In this document: one piece after another, positions 38,600 through 46,475 of the stretch
How the letters are laid out: each line of letters begins with the position of its first letter
Numbering within the stretch: position 1 is the stretch's first letter
Source of the DNA: BOKV01 sp041397525
Lineage (GTDB): Bacteria > Pseudomonadota > Alphaproteobacteria > Rhizobiales > Rhizobiaceae
DNA length: 64,000 bases
Direction: 5' to 3'
NCBI GenBank assembly: GCA_041397525.1
Contig: JAWKWL010000001.1
Coordinates: 434,001-498,000 of the forward strand
Notes under the pieces: generated by a model
Told to the model about the DNA's origin: nothing
Database searches by the model: none
The model's input: the letters and a program-made list of their open reading frames with translations, nothing else
Program-made: the position numbers and the translations under genes

Positions 38600-38920
38600 T
38601 CACGCATCCAGCAGCGCCAAGATGGCTGCCCAGTCCTGACTGGCCCCCAGAATGCGGATGATGACGACATGGTCTGCTACCACCTGATAAATAATCAGGT
38701 GCCTGCCTATCACGTGAATGCGCACTGCGGGAGTGAACTCCAGCCGTTCACGGGCAATTTCCGGCATGGCCGCAATCGTGTCAAAGGCTCCGGTCAAGCT
38801 GTCGACATAGCGTTCCGCCTGATCGACGGACCAGTTATCAGCCGTATAACGCCAGATATCTTCAAGATCGAGAATTGCCTTTGGAGTGAGCCGGTAGTTG
38901 CCAGGTCTGTCAGGCGTCAT
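38600..38920 (-). CDS. parE: ParE-family toxin
   Basis: This 106-residue RelE/ParE-type toxin has LTPKAILDLEDIWRYTADNW, then YVDSLTGAFDTIAAMP and RIHVIGRHLIIYQV, in the order expected for the fold. ParE proteins poison gyrase when free. It overlaps the antitoxin start by four bases (38917-38920), a normal toxin-antitoxin arrangement. The real target and activity are not shown. Confidence 0.88.
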   Translation of the reverse strand: MTPDRPGNYRLTPKAILDLEDIWRYTADNWSVDQAERYVDSLTGAFDTIAAMPEIARERLEFTPAVRIHVIGRHLIIYQVVADHVVIIRILGASQDWAAILALLDA

Positions 38921-39150
38921 GACGCACGCATTCGGGCCTTGAAATCGGCTGCAATAAAAACCTCGGGCTCGCCGCTCGCCAGACCTTCGTCAATCGCGCG
39001 CTGCACAACGGCAATCGCTTCGGACCGCTGCTGCTCCTTGCGGATCAGGTGCCGGACATAATCACTGGTATTGGCGAACCTGCCGTCCTTGATGTGGTCT
39101 TCGACCCAATCCTTCATGCCATCAGGAAGTGACACATTCATCGTTGCCAT
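38917..39150 (-). CDS. parD: ParD-family antitoxin
   Basis: This 77-residue antitoxin has the N-terminal ribbon-helix-helix (ATMNVSLPDGMKDWVEDHI) and a C-terminal acidic toxin-binding helix. The ATG at 39150 has AGGAG upstream; a form 25 residues longer is less likely. It lies upstream of parE, in the usual order, and such antitoxins normally repress their own promoter. The module is convergent with uvrD (83-bp gap between the stops). Confidence 0.9.
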   Translation of the reverse strand: MATMNVSLPDGMKDWVEDHIKDGRFANTSDYVRHLIRKEQQRSEAIAVVQRAIDEGLASGEPEVFIAADFKARMRAS

Positions 39151-39309
39151 GGGAACCTCTCCTGTCCCTGAAAAAATGGGGCTTATGGCAAAGTTTGTCA
39201 ACACACGCTTTCCCGCACTGTGCATCCTGTCACATCTGTAATGGAAAAACTCCCCTATCTTGGTTTCATCGACGGCGAGGACCCGTCACCGCAAGGAGGG
39301 ATTACCCAA

Positions 39310-39555
39310 ATGAACAAGTCAGCCACAAATTTTGTGTTTCTGGTCGTTCTGGCAGCCACGATCACCGCAGCTTTCAGCGTCTATGCCGCCAATGCCGCCG
39401 GCAACACCCACGCGCAAGACTGGGCGAACCGCATTGAGGCCGCCTTCGGCAAGGCACCATCCTGCGCAGAACAGGTCTGGCCGGCAATCGACGCCAAATG
39501 CCTCGTCACAGTTGACGGCCGCACGCTGAACCAGCCGGTGCGCAACGCGATCTGA
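39310..39555 (+). CDS. Small exported hypothetical protein
   Basis: This 81-residue protein starts with a hydrophobic signal segment (about 6-25, ending AANA). The mature part is short, with two cysteines (SCAEQ and KCLV), which may form a disulfide. The AAGGAGG nine bases before 39310 supports this ATG over an in-frame one at 39220. No family is recognised. Confidence 0.7.
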   Translation: MNKSATNFVFLVVLAATITAAFSVYAANAAGNTHAQDWANRIEAAFGKAPSCAEQVWPAIDAKCLVTVDGRTLNQPVRNAI

Positions 39556-39562
39556 TCCACGC

Positions 39563-40156
39563 CTACAGGCTATAAGCCCCAATGTCCCAGCTGATGCCGC
39601 TCTGTTCATCGCTAACGGCATGGCGGGAGACTTCCGTGAGCGGCGAGGATGCCAATTCCCGCCACAGCCGCGTCGAGGCTTCTGCCCAGTTCGGTTTGCC
39701 GGGATGCGCCGCCACACAGGAAACGATGACGCGCTGCGCCATGCTGCCTGATCGTGCGACCCGCACCAGTTCCGCCACGCCATCGGGATCATAATAGAGG
39801 ATTTCGCTTGCAATGATCATGCGCGGCGCTGCTGGCTCGGGCTTGCCGTCCCAGTCTCCCAGGCTCGTGCAAAGCCGGACCACCTCGATATCCGATTGCG
39901 GAATGCGCTCCAGCGCCACACTGGAAATGTCAACCGCCACATAGCGGCAAACCTGGGCCGCATCGAGCAGGGGCAGCAACAGCCCCTCGCCGCAGCCGAT
40001 ATCCACCACCTCGCAAATGCCTTGCCTGTCGGCAAATGCCGCCACCAGCCCGGCAATCACTTTCAGCCGCTCTTTTTCACTTTCCCTGTGGAGAAAATCA
40101 TATTTGCCCGCCCGAAACGCAGCATCCCATGTTTCGCCGGTTTTGGGGTGGCTCAT
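39563..40156 (-). CDS. SAM-dependent methyltransferase
   Basis: This class I methyltransferase has about 197 residues from the ATG at 40156. The SAM motif VVDIGCGEGLLLPLL and the acidic residue at the end of strand 2 in YVAVDIS are visible. The N-terminal HRESEKERLKVIAG helix resembles NodS-like and related small methyltransferases. The substrate is unknown. An ATG at 40168 is an alternative start. It is convergent with the small exported protein, seven bases apart. Confidence 0.82.
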   Translation of the reverse strand: MSHPKTGETWDAAFRAGKYDFLHRESEKERLKVIAGLVAAFADRQGICEVVDIGCGEGLLLPLLDAAQVCRYVAVDISSVALERIPQSDIEVVRLCTSLGDWDGKPEPAAPRMIIASEILYYDPDGVAELVRVARSGSMAQRVIVSCVAAHPGKPNWAEASTRLWRELASSPLTEVSRHAVSDEQSGISWDIGAYSL

Positions 40157-40395
40157 CGCGGGCCTCATCACCTGTTGCTGCCGTTTTGGGCAAAATGCGC
40201 CGGTTTTTGGCCCGCACCGGAGGTAAAATTGGCATTTTCCGCGGAAAGGCGCAACCGGCGACTGCGCAGCAATTGCCTCATTTTTCACAGTCACGACTTT
40301 TGACCCACTTGAACTTGCTCAAAAATTAAGCTCACTCATCCCGCAAATCCGGAATGAAAAATCCGGCAAGACAGGATTGTGACGGGATATCTGAC

Positions 40396-41604
40396 ATGAA
40401 CGCCGCTGATACCGCCTGGATTCTCACTTCCACCGCACTGGTGCTGTTGATGACCCTGCCCGGCCTGGGCCTGTTTTACGCAGGCCTTGTCCAGTCGAAG
40501 AACCTGCTGTCGGTGCTCATGCACTGCATTGCCATTGCCTGCCTGGTGTCGCTGTTGTGGTTCGCCATCGGCTATTCGCTGGCCTTTTCACAAGGCAATG
40601 CCTGGATCGGCGGCATTTCCAAGGCCTTCATGGGCGACATGACCCGCAGCAGCCTGGCCGGCACCCTGCCCGAAGCGCTGTTCGCCATGTTCCAGATGAC
40701 CTTTGCCATCATCACCCCGGCGTTGATGGTGGGTGCCTTTGTCGAGCGTATCCGCTTTGGCGCCGTCATGCTGATTTCCGGCCTTTGGCTGATCCTCGTG
40801 TATGCCCCGGTCACGCACTGGGTCTGGGGTGGCGGCTGGCTCGCCAGCCAGGGGGTGATCGATTTTGCCGGCGGCATCGTTGTCCACGTCACCGCAGGCA
40901 CATCCGCTGCCGTCATCGCGCTGATGCTCGGCAGCCGCCAGGGCTTCCCCAAGCGGGTCAATCCGCCACACGCCCCATGGATGGTGATGGTCGGCGCGTC
41001 GCTGCTGTGGGTCGGCTGGTTCGGCTTCAATGCCGGTTCCGCCGTTGCCGCCAATGGCAATGCCGCCATGGCCATGCTCTCAACTCACATGTCCGCCGCC
41101 ACCGCCTCGCTGGTCTGGCTGGTCATTGAAAAGGTCAAGTTCGGCAAGCCGTCGCTCATTGGCCTTGTCACCGGCACCATCGCCGGGCTTGCCACCATTA
41201 CACCCGCCTCCGGCACGGTCGGCCCGGCTGGCGCGGTGGTGCTGGGCCTTGCAGGCGGCGTGATCTGCTACCTTGCCGTTGATCTCGTCAAGCACCGCTT
41301 CGGCATTGACGATTCCCTCGACGTGCTTGCCGTGCACGGCATTGGTGGCGCGACCGGCACGCTGCTGGTTCCGTTTCTGGCTGCCTTTGGCCCCAGTTCC
41401 GCTGGCCTCGCAGACGGCAAGACCATGGTCAGTCAGCTCATGGTGCAATTGACCGGCGTCGCGGCGACCGCTGTCTGGTCAATCCTTGCCACGGTCGTTA
41501 TCGTCGCCATCACAAGACGGGTTACCGGCTTGCGCGCTGGCGACGAGGCGGAAACCGAGGGCCTAGATTTCGCCCATCACGGCGAAACCGGCTACCGGCT
41601 CTGA
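40396..41604 (+). CDS. amtB: Ammonium transporter
   Basis: This Amt/Mep/Rh-type ammonia channel of 402 residues has about 11 hydrophobic helices. It holds the family segments LPGLGLFYAGLVQSKN, HWVWGGGWL and DVLAVHGIGGATGTLL. The start at 40396 gives a normal length; an in-frame ATG at 40354 adds 14 unlike residues. It is followed 19 bp later by a P-II gene, so the pair probably forms one transcript, and P-II is expected to block the channel when nitrogen is plentiful. No sigma-54 promoter was found upstream. Confidence 0.96.
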   Translation: MNAADTAWILTSTALVLLMTLPGLGLFYAGLVQSKNLLSVLMHCIAIACLVSLLWFAIGYSLAFSQGNAWIGGISKAFMGDMTRSSLAGTLPEALFAMFQMTFAIITPALMVGAFVERIRFGAVMLISGLWLILVYAPVTHWVWGGGWLASQGVIDFAGGIVVHVTAGTSAAVIALMLGSRQGFPKRVNPPHAPWMVMVGASLLWVGWFGFNAGSAVAANGNAAMAMLSTHMSAATASLVWLVIEKVKFGKPSLIGLVTGTIAGLATITPASGTVGPAGAVVLGLAGGVICYLAVDLVKHRFGIDDSLDVLAVHGIGGATGTLLVPFLAAFGPSSAGLADGKTMVSQLMVQLTGVAATAVWSILATVVIVAITRRVTGLRAGDEAETEGLDFAHHGETGYRL

Positions 41605-41623
41605 CACGAGGGAGAACAAACCA

Positions 41624-41962
41624 ATGAAAATGGTCATGGCAATCATCCAGCCCTTCAAGCTCGACGCTGTGCGTGAGGCGCTGGGCGCCATCGGCGTGCA
41701 GGGCATGACGGTATCCGAGGTCAAGGGCTATGGCCGCCAGAAGGGCCAGACCGAGATCTATCGCGGTGCCGAATACCAGATCCACTATGTGCCAAAATTG
41801 AAGCTTGAGGCAGCCGTCGATGACGCAACGGCCGGGCGCGCCGTGGAAGCGATCCGTTCAGCTGCGGGCCAGAACAAGATCGGCGACGGCAAGATTTTCG
41901 TCTGGGACCTTAGCGAAGCCATGCGCATCCGCACCGGCGAAACCGGGGATGATGCACTGTAG
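41624..41962 (+). CDS. glnK: P-II nitrogen regulatory protein
   Basis: This is a 112-residue P-II trimer subunit. The N-terminus MKMVMAIIQPFKLDAVREAL and the T-loop GRQKGQTEIYRGAEY with the uridylylation Tyr51 are both intact. The 2-oxoglutarate/ATP segment GDGKIFVWDL is present. It follows amtB, the reverse of the usual glnK-amtB order. Confidence 0.95.
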   Translation: MKMVMAIIQPFKLDAVREALGAIGVQGMTVSEVKGYGRQKGQTEIYRGAEYQIHYVPKLKLEAAVDDATAGRAVEAIRSAAGQNKIGDGKIFVWDLSEAMRIRTGETGDDAL

Positions 41963-42101
41963 GGAAAGACACTCAAAACAACAGTGCATACCCGCCTCCC
42001 GTCAGTTTGATGCGTGCCCCCATGATTGCGAACGAAAACTCCAATCCGCGAACAATCGAGATAGATACCCCAACCTACAGAGGGGCTTTGTGTTGCTCAT
42101 A

Positions 42102-42161
42102 AGTGTCTGTCCAAGAAGTCGGGTTGAGTGAAGGCGCAAATCAGATTCTTGGACAGACACT
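42102..42161. repeat. 16-bp perfect inverted repeat
   Basis: AGTGTCTGTCCAAGAA (42102-42117) and its exact complement (42146-42161) flank a 28-bp centre. It lies just upstream of the AT-rich gene at 42221. It could be the termini of a small mobile element (MITE-like) or a stem-loop. No transposase is adjacent. Confidence 0.75.
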
Positions 42162-42220
42162 AAGCAAATTGATATTTTGATTCCCCTAAACTTATCCTCA
42201 AAATGTTAAAGGGGAAAATT

Positions 42221-43222
42221 ATGTACCGACTGCTGCTGACACTAAGCATTGTTATTAATATTTTTAGCACCTCTCACTCCATAGCAGAGCCTAGAACTGT
42301 AAAACTTTCATCTCTGACAAACGATGACATGATAGAGGCTGATCAAAAACTACATTTGAATGGGAAGTTAAACAACTATATATACAATCTTGATAGATTT
42401 TTTTGGCACGATAATTTTGTAGAAATATCAAGATTGTTCAAATATGAAGACATGCCAAAAATAAAAGCCTTTGGATTGGCCTATTTTATTGGTTATAAAG
42501 TTGAGCGTAACTACAATTATGCATCCACCTTTCTTATGGCTGCATATTTGTCAACTCATCGGTACTATGCAACGCGATTTGGCGAAAATGGTGAGAATGG
42601 TGCCGCACCATTTAGTAATCTAGAGCTCGATATTCTAGCCTATGCCGCATATCAAACTTCGTCGCAACAATACAAATCAACACCAACTAAACATCAATTG
42701 TTCTTTTCACAAATGCATAACGATTTCGCGGCTGAGGCAGGGCATCAACTTGCAAAACTAACTACCGCTTACAAATACCGGAATATCACTCCTAGCAACG
42801 AAAGCGGGGAAATTTCTACAGAGCACGATCTCTTTGAAGACGCAGCAAATTGTACAAAGGAACGATTGGAGCGTGAATTGACGCCTTGGCTACCCGAGAT
42901 TTGCGAAGTTGCCAGAAAAGAAATCCGGATCTCAGCCGCACGAAAACAGGCATATTTCGATGCAAAAGCGGGAGCCTATAACGCTTGGGCTGAAAGGGTA
43001 ATCGCTTCGGGTGAGATTAGCAGCATTGAGTTCGATAGAAAGAACGAACTATCAGAAAAATTTGCCAAGGGTCTGATTAGCGCAGTAACGACGATAATAA
43101 TGGATGCTGTTCAGAATCCTCAGCAACAGAAAACCATTACAGATAAATTTGAAGAGCACGAAAGATGGTTGAAACAACAAGAAGATAGGACGTGGGGTCA
43201 TATAGGGGCAGCGTTGTTATAG
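42221..43222 (+). CDS. AT-rich orphan exported protein
   Basis: This 333-residue protein has a signal peptide (about 1-23, MYRLLLTLSIVINIFSTSHS) and no other membrane segment. The mature part is helical, rich in Lys, Glu, Gln and Tyr, and I know no family for it; the middle resembles a loose helical-repeat pattern only. The gene is much more AT-rich than its neighbours and uses A/T-ending codons, so recent acquisition is likely. GGGG lies six bases before the ATG at 42221. It follows a 16-bp inverted repeat and stands between a nitrogen operon and a small membrane-protein gene. Confidence 0.75.
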   Translation: MYRLLLTLSIVINIFSTSHSIAEPRTVKLSSLTNDDMIEADQKLHLNGKLNNYIYNLDRFFWHDNFVEISRLFKYEDMPKIKAFGLAYFIGYKVERNYNYASTFLMAAYLSTHRYYATRFGENGENGAAPFSNLELDILAYAAYQTSSQQYKSTPTKHQLFFSQMHNDFAAEAGHQLAKLTTAYKYRNITPSNESGEISTEHDLFEDAANCTKERLERELTPWLPEICEVARKEIRISAARKQAYFDAKAGAYNAWAERVIASGEISSIEFDRKNELSEKFAKGLISAVTTIIMDAVQNPQQQKTITDKFEEHERWLKQQEDRTWGHIGAALL

Positions 43223-43303
43223 TAGTCCACCTGTCCAGAGGCGGTAATCACCTGAAATTTCCGCGATTTGAGCGGGCGTCCAGCGGCGGGATTTCAGCCG
43301 GTT

Positions 43304-43471
43304 TCACATCCAGAATTTGAGGCCGATACCGAGGAAAACTGCGCCCCAAAAAACCGAATTGACGAAGGAGCGGAAAATTCCGCCATCCTCTTCAACCGGT
43401 ATCCCCATCTGCTTGAGCAACAGCGTGCCGGGCAGGAAAAACACGGTTGTGAACGTTTTCAGAAATGCCAT
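43304..43471 (-). CDS. Small single-pass/hairpin membrane protein
   Basis: This 55-residue protein has two hydrophobic stretches (about 4-20 and 33-52) joined by KQMGIPVEEDGG. GGAGG seven bases upstream supports the ATG at 43471. It lies just downstream of the truncated haemoglobin gene on the same strand, so it may be part of the same NsrR-controlled unit. No family is recognised. Confidence 0.7.
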   Translation of the reverse strand: MAFLKTFTTVFFLPGTLLLKQMGIPVEEDGGIFRSFVNSVFWGAVFLGIGLKFWM

Positions 43472-43520
43472 GCCTGGCCTCCATTGTTGGTTTGTGGATG
43501 AGGTGCCAGTCCTGCACCAT

Positions 43521-43949
43521 TCATCCGGCAAAGGCTGGCGGCGATGCGAACGGGTCGGACTGGCGCGAAAGCCAGAGGCTGGTCGCAATCCTCCTTGCCG
43601 CCTCTATCACCGTTTGCGCAGCGTCCTTGCTGAAGACATCGTTCGCCGTGTCCACAAAGTGCTCGATCCATGTTTGGAAATCACTCGTCTCGATCTCCGT
43701 GATCCTCAAATGAACCGGCACCGGCTGCCCTTTGTATTCACCGGTGCGCAACAGCACTGAGCGCCAGAACTCCTTCATCTTCTCAAGATGATCGTCCCAG
43801 GAGCCGGACATGCTGTCCGCAAAAATCGCACCTAGACGCGGACAGGAGCGAACCCGTCCGTAAAACTCCTCGACGAGTCGGGATATTTGCCCCTCTGTGA
43901 TGGACGGATGCATGGCGGCCCGTCCGACAATCGAATTGGTTTGGGTCAT
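43521..43949 (-). CDS. Group III truncated haemoglobin
   Basis: This 142-residue globin of the 2/2 fold matches group III, with the FYGRVRSCPRLGAIF, KEFWRSVLLRTGEYKG and HLRITEIETSDFQTWIEHF segments; His80 is the likely haem ligand. Group III proteins are linked to NO or oxygen chemistry. It is divergent from an NsrR-like regulator, so NO-inducible expression is inferred. The small membrane protein at 43304 follows it. Confidence 0.93.
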   Translation of the reverse strand: MTQTNSIVGRAAMHPSITEGQISRLVEEFYGRVRSCPRLGAIFADSMSGSWDDHLEKMKEFWRSVLLRTGEYKGQPVPVHLRITEIETSDFQTWIEHFVDTANDVFSKDAAQTVIEAARRIATSLWLSRQSDPFASPPAFAG

Positions 43950-43969
43950 TGGAGTTTTTCATTCATCCA

Positions 43970-43980
43970 ATTTGCATCTT
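43970..43980 (-). promoter_or_regulatory. Candidate NsrR half-site upstream of the haemoglobin
   Basis: AAGATGCAAAT on the minus strand, about 20 bases upstream of the haemoglobin start, shares the AAGATGC core of the E. coli NsrR motif. The rest of the palindrome is poor, so the site is a guess. Confidence 0.35.
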
Positions 43981-44038
43981 TTATCTAGCCGGGCGATGGC
44001 GTAAAAGCAACAAAATAAATGAATGATTATGGATTTCC

Positions 44039-44452
44039 ATGCGCCTCAACCAAGCCAGCGACTTTGCACTCCGGATCATGATGCTGCTTGCGGCGCGGGA
44101 TCAAACCATGACGGTCGACGAGATTTCCCGGCATTTGCGGCTGGTAAAATCGCATGTGATGAAGATTGTGGCGAAACTGGCAGGGGCGGAACTGTTGCAG
44201 TCACAACGCGGCCGCAACGGCGGCGTCGGCCTTGCCCGGCCTGCGACAAGTATTTCGGTCGGTGAAATCGTGCGCGCCATCGAAGCTGATTTTGCCACCG
44301 TCGAATGCATGCGGGAGGAGAAGTCACATTGTGTTTTCCTGCCCGGATGCACGCTCCGCCAGACGATGAACAAGGCCCGCACTGCCTTTCTCGACGTCCT
44401 CGACGCACAAGACCTGCAGTCGATTGCCATGTCACCGGCCAATCTGGCCTGA
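44039..44452 (+). CDS. nsrR: Rrf2-family NsrR-like regulator (copy 1)
   Basis: This 137-residue Rrf2 repressor has a winged-helix N-terminus (MRLNQASDFALRIMML), RGRNGGVGLARP wing, and three cysteines at 90, 98 and 104, the number and spacing of NsrR [Fe-S] proteins. NsrR senses NO through its cluster. It is divergent from the truncated haemoglobin, probably its target. A second, similar regulator is at 54891. Confidence 0.88.
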   Translation: MRLNQASDFALRIMMLLAARDQTMTVDEISRHLRLVKSHVMKIVAKLAGAELLQSQRGRNGGVGLARPATSISVGEIVRAIEADFATVECMREEKSHCVFLPGCTLRQTMNKARTAFLDVLDAQDLQSIAMSPANLA

Positions 44453-44474
44453 AAGTCGGAACTGTGGCCATTGC

Positions 44475-44552
44475 CTACCGCAGCGCAGCCTCGATTGCCT
44501 CGCCGATCAGGCGCTGGTAAGGAATGTTGCGCTGCCTGGCGCGCACCTTCAG
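44475..44552 (-). pseudogene. C-terminal remnant of a CopG/BrnA-like antitoxin
   Basis: A 25-codon frame ends LKVRARQRNIPYQRLIGEAI plus EAALR and a stop; the IPYQxLI pattern is characteristic of the C-terminus of CopG/BrnA-type antitoxins. A stop codon in the same frame about 21 bases upstream and the lack of an upstream domain mean that only the tail survives. An AAGGAG site lies just ahead of it. It is located between the regulator and antiporter genes, with no toxin partner seen. Confidence 0.45.
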
Positions 44553-44624
44553 TGCCCACCCCCCTCTCCTTCAAACCTTTATTGTTTTGCTGCGCCGCGT
44601 TATCTGTGCGCATCGAATCCCGGA

Positions 44625-46475
44625 ATGCGAGACCAAAAGCCCATGCAGGAAATTGCACTCAAGATTGCCCTGATCGGCTTTGCCGGCATCGCCGCGCAAT
44701 GGATAGCATGGCGGCTGCATTTCCCCGCAATCGCCCTGTTGTTCATCGCCGGACTTGCCGCCGGGCCGCTTACGGGTTTCATAGACCCGGTGCGCGATTT
44801 CGGCGAGATCTACCGCCCGGTCGTTTCGCTTTGCGTCGCGATCATCCTGTTCGAGGGGGGCTTGACGCTCAATTTCGCCGAAATCCGCGAGACTTCGAAG
44901 GCAGTGCGCCGCATCATTCTCATCGGCGGGCCGCTGGTTTGGCTCATGGGCGCGCTGGCAGCCCATTTTGCCGGTGGGCTGTCATGGCCCGTCGCAATCA
45001 TCCTCGGCGCAATCCTCGTCGTCACCGGCCCCACCGTCATCATGCCGCTTCTGCGCCAGGCGCGGCTGAAATCCCGCCCCGCCTCGCTCCTGCGCTGGGA
45101 GGCCATCGTCAACGATCCGATCGGCGCGCTGTTTGCAGTCCTTGCCTTCGAAGGATTTCTGATCTTGAGCAATGTGCATGACGTCGGCCATCTCGCCTGG
45201 AGCGTAGGGCTGGCGATCATCATCGCTGTGCCCGGCGCCTGGGCGCTTTCGCGTTTCATCATCTGGCTGTTCCTGCGCGGCCATGTGCCGGAATTCCTCA
45301 AGGCCCCGGTCATCGTCGCCTTCGTGCTGGCCGCCTATGCCGCCACCAACATGGTGCTGGAAGAGGCTGGCCTTCTCACCGTCACGGTCATGGGCATCAC
45401 GCTCGCCAATTCCCGCATTGCGAGCCTCGCGGAGATGCGTCGCTTCAAGGAGACAATCACCATCTTGCTCGTGTCGGCGGTGTTCATCCTGCTCACCGCA
45501 TCGCTGAAGACCGAAACCGTGCTGAGCCTCGGACCGCAGGCACTGGCCTTTGTCTTGGCGCTGCTGTTTGTCGTGCGCCCCATCGCCATTTTTATCGCGA
45601 CCATCGGTGCGGGCCTCACTTGGCAGGAGCGGTTGCTGACGGCATGGATTGCCCCGCGCGGGATTGTGGCCGTTGCGGTTTCCGGCCTTTTCGGCACTAC
45701 GCTGGTGGGAATGGGCGTCGCCGACGGCGAGAGGATGATCGCCTACACCTTTGCCGTCGTTGCTGCCACCATCCTGCTGCACGGTTTCAGCCTGCCTGTT
45801 CTTGCACGCCTGCTTGATTTGCGAAGTTCCGAAAAGCCCGGCCTGCTGATCGTTGGCAGTTCCCCCTGGAGTGCCGCGCTTGCGGCAAAACTCATCGAAT
45901 ACAAGATACCGGTGCAGATTTCCGACGCCAACTGGAACCATCTGCGCCATGCGCGACACGCCAATGTTCCGGTGTTTTTCGGCGAAACCCTGTCGGAGGC
46001 AGCCCACCACCATCTCGATCTAAAGACCTATCAGGCCCTCATCGCCACGACCGACAACAATGCCTATAACGCGCTGGTCTGCACCGATTTTGCGCCTGAG
46101 ATCGGTCGCTCCCGCGTCTTCCAGCTTGGCGATCGCGACAGCGAAAACCACCGCAAGGAACTGCATTTCACCATCGGCGGCAGGCCACTGATGAAGCCCG
46201 GTTTCGACCTCGAAGAACTGGAACTGAAGCTCGCGACCGGCTGGACCTTCACCTCGTCGCGGATCACGGAAGAGTTTCGCTGGGATGCGTTCCTGGCTTC
46301 CCGCCCGGAAAAAACCGTGCCGATCCTGTGGATCAATCCCTCGAGCGAGTTGCGCTTTGTCTCTACACAAGCCAATCCCCAACCTTCGGTTGGCTCGCAT
46401 ATCATTTCATTCGGGCCAAAGCCGGAGCGTGAGCAGAAACCGGCATCTTCCGATCAGGAAAAACAGACGCAATGA
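44625..46475 (+). CDS. Cation/proton antiporter of the CPA1/NhaP type with NAD-binding domain
   Basis: This protein has about 616 residues from the ATG at 44625 (44643 is an alternative). The first 400 form 11-12 membrane helices of the Na+/H+ exchanger family, with GGLTLNFAEI, GAILVVTGPTVIMPLLR and EAIVNDPIGAL, the last including the conserved Asp motif. Residues 400-510 form a Rossmann RCK/TrkA_N-like domain starting LLIVGSSPWSAALAAKL. The overlap with prmA is four bases. Ion specificity is unknown. Upstream frame is not coding. Confidence 0.88.
   Translation: MRDQKPMQEIALKIALIGFAGIAAQWIAWRLHFPAIALLFIAGLAAGPLTGFIDPVRDFGEIYRPVVSLCVAIILFEGGLTLNFAEIRETSKAVRRIILIGGPLVWLMGALAAHFAGGLSWPVAIILGAILVVTGPTVIMPLLRQARLKSRPASLLRWEAIVNDPIGALFAVLAFEGFLILSNVHDVGHLAWSVGLAIIIAVPGAWALSRFIIWLFLRGHVPEFLKAPVIVAFVLAAYAATNMVLEEAGLLTVTVMGITLANSRIASLAEMRRFKETITILLVSAVFILLTASLKTETVLSLGPQALAFVLALLFVVRPIAIFIATIGAGLTWQERLLTAWIAPRGIVAVAVSGLFGTTLVGMGVADGERMIAYTFAVVAATILLHGFSLPVLARLLDLRSSEKPGLLIVGSSPWSAALAAKLIEYKIPVQISDANWNHLRHARHANVPVFFGETLSEAAHHHLDLKTYQALIATTDNNAYNALVCTDFAPEIGRSRVFQLGDRDSENHRKELHFTIGGRPLMKPGFDLEELELKLATGWTFTSSRITEEFRWDAFLASRPEKTVPILWINPSSELRFVSTQANPQPSVGSHIISFGPKPEREQKPASSDQEKQTQ

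Noticed and set aside
40300..40395. Possible sigma-54 promoter before amtB
   Set aside because: The nearest GG/GC pair lies further upstream, at about 40235-40250 (TTGGCATTTTCCGCGG), with ten rather than twelve bases of spacing; 40300-40395 itself holds none, so the pattern fails.
42600..42900. Possible Sel1/TPR repeats in the AT-rich protein
   Set aside because: The helices show no conserved repeat period or signature residues.
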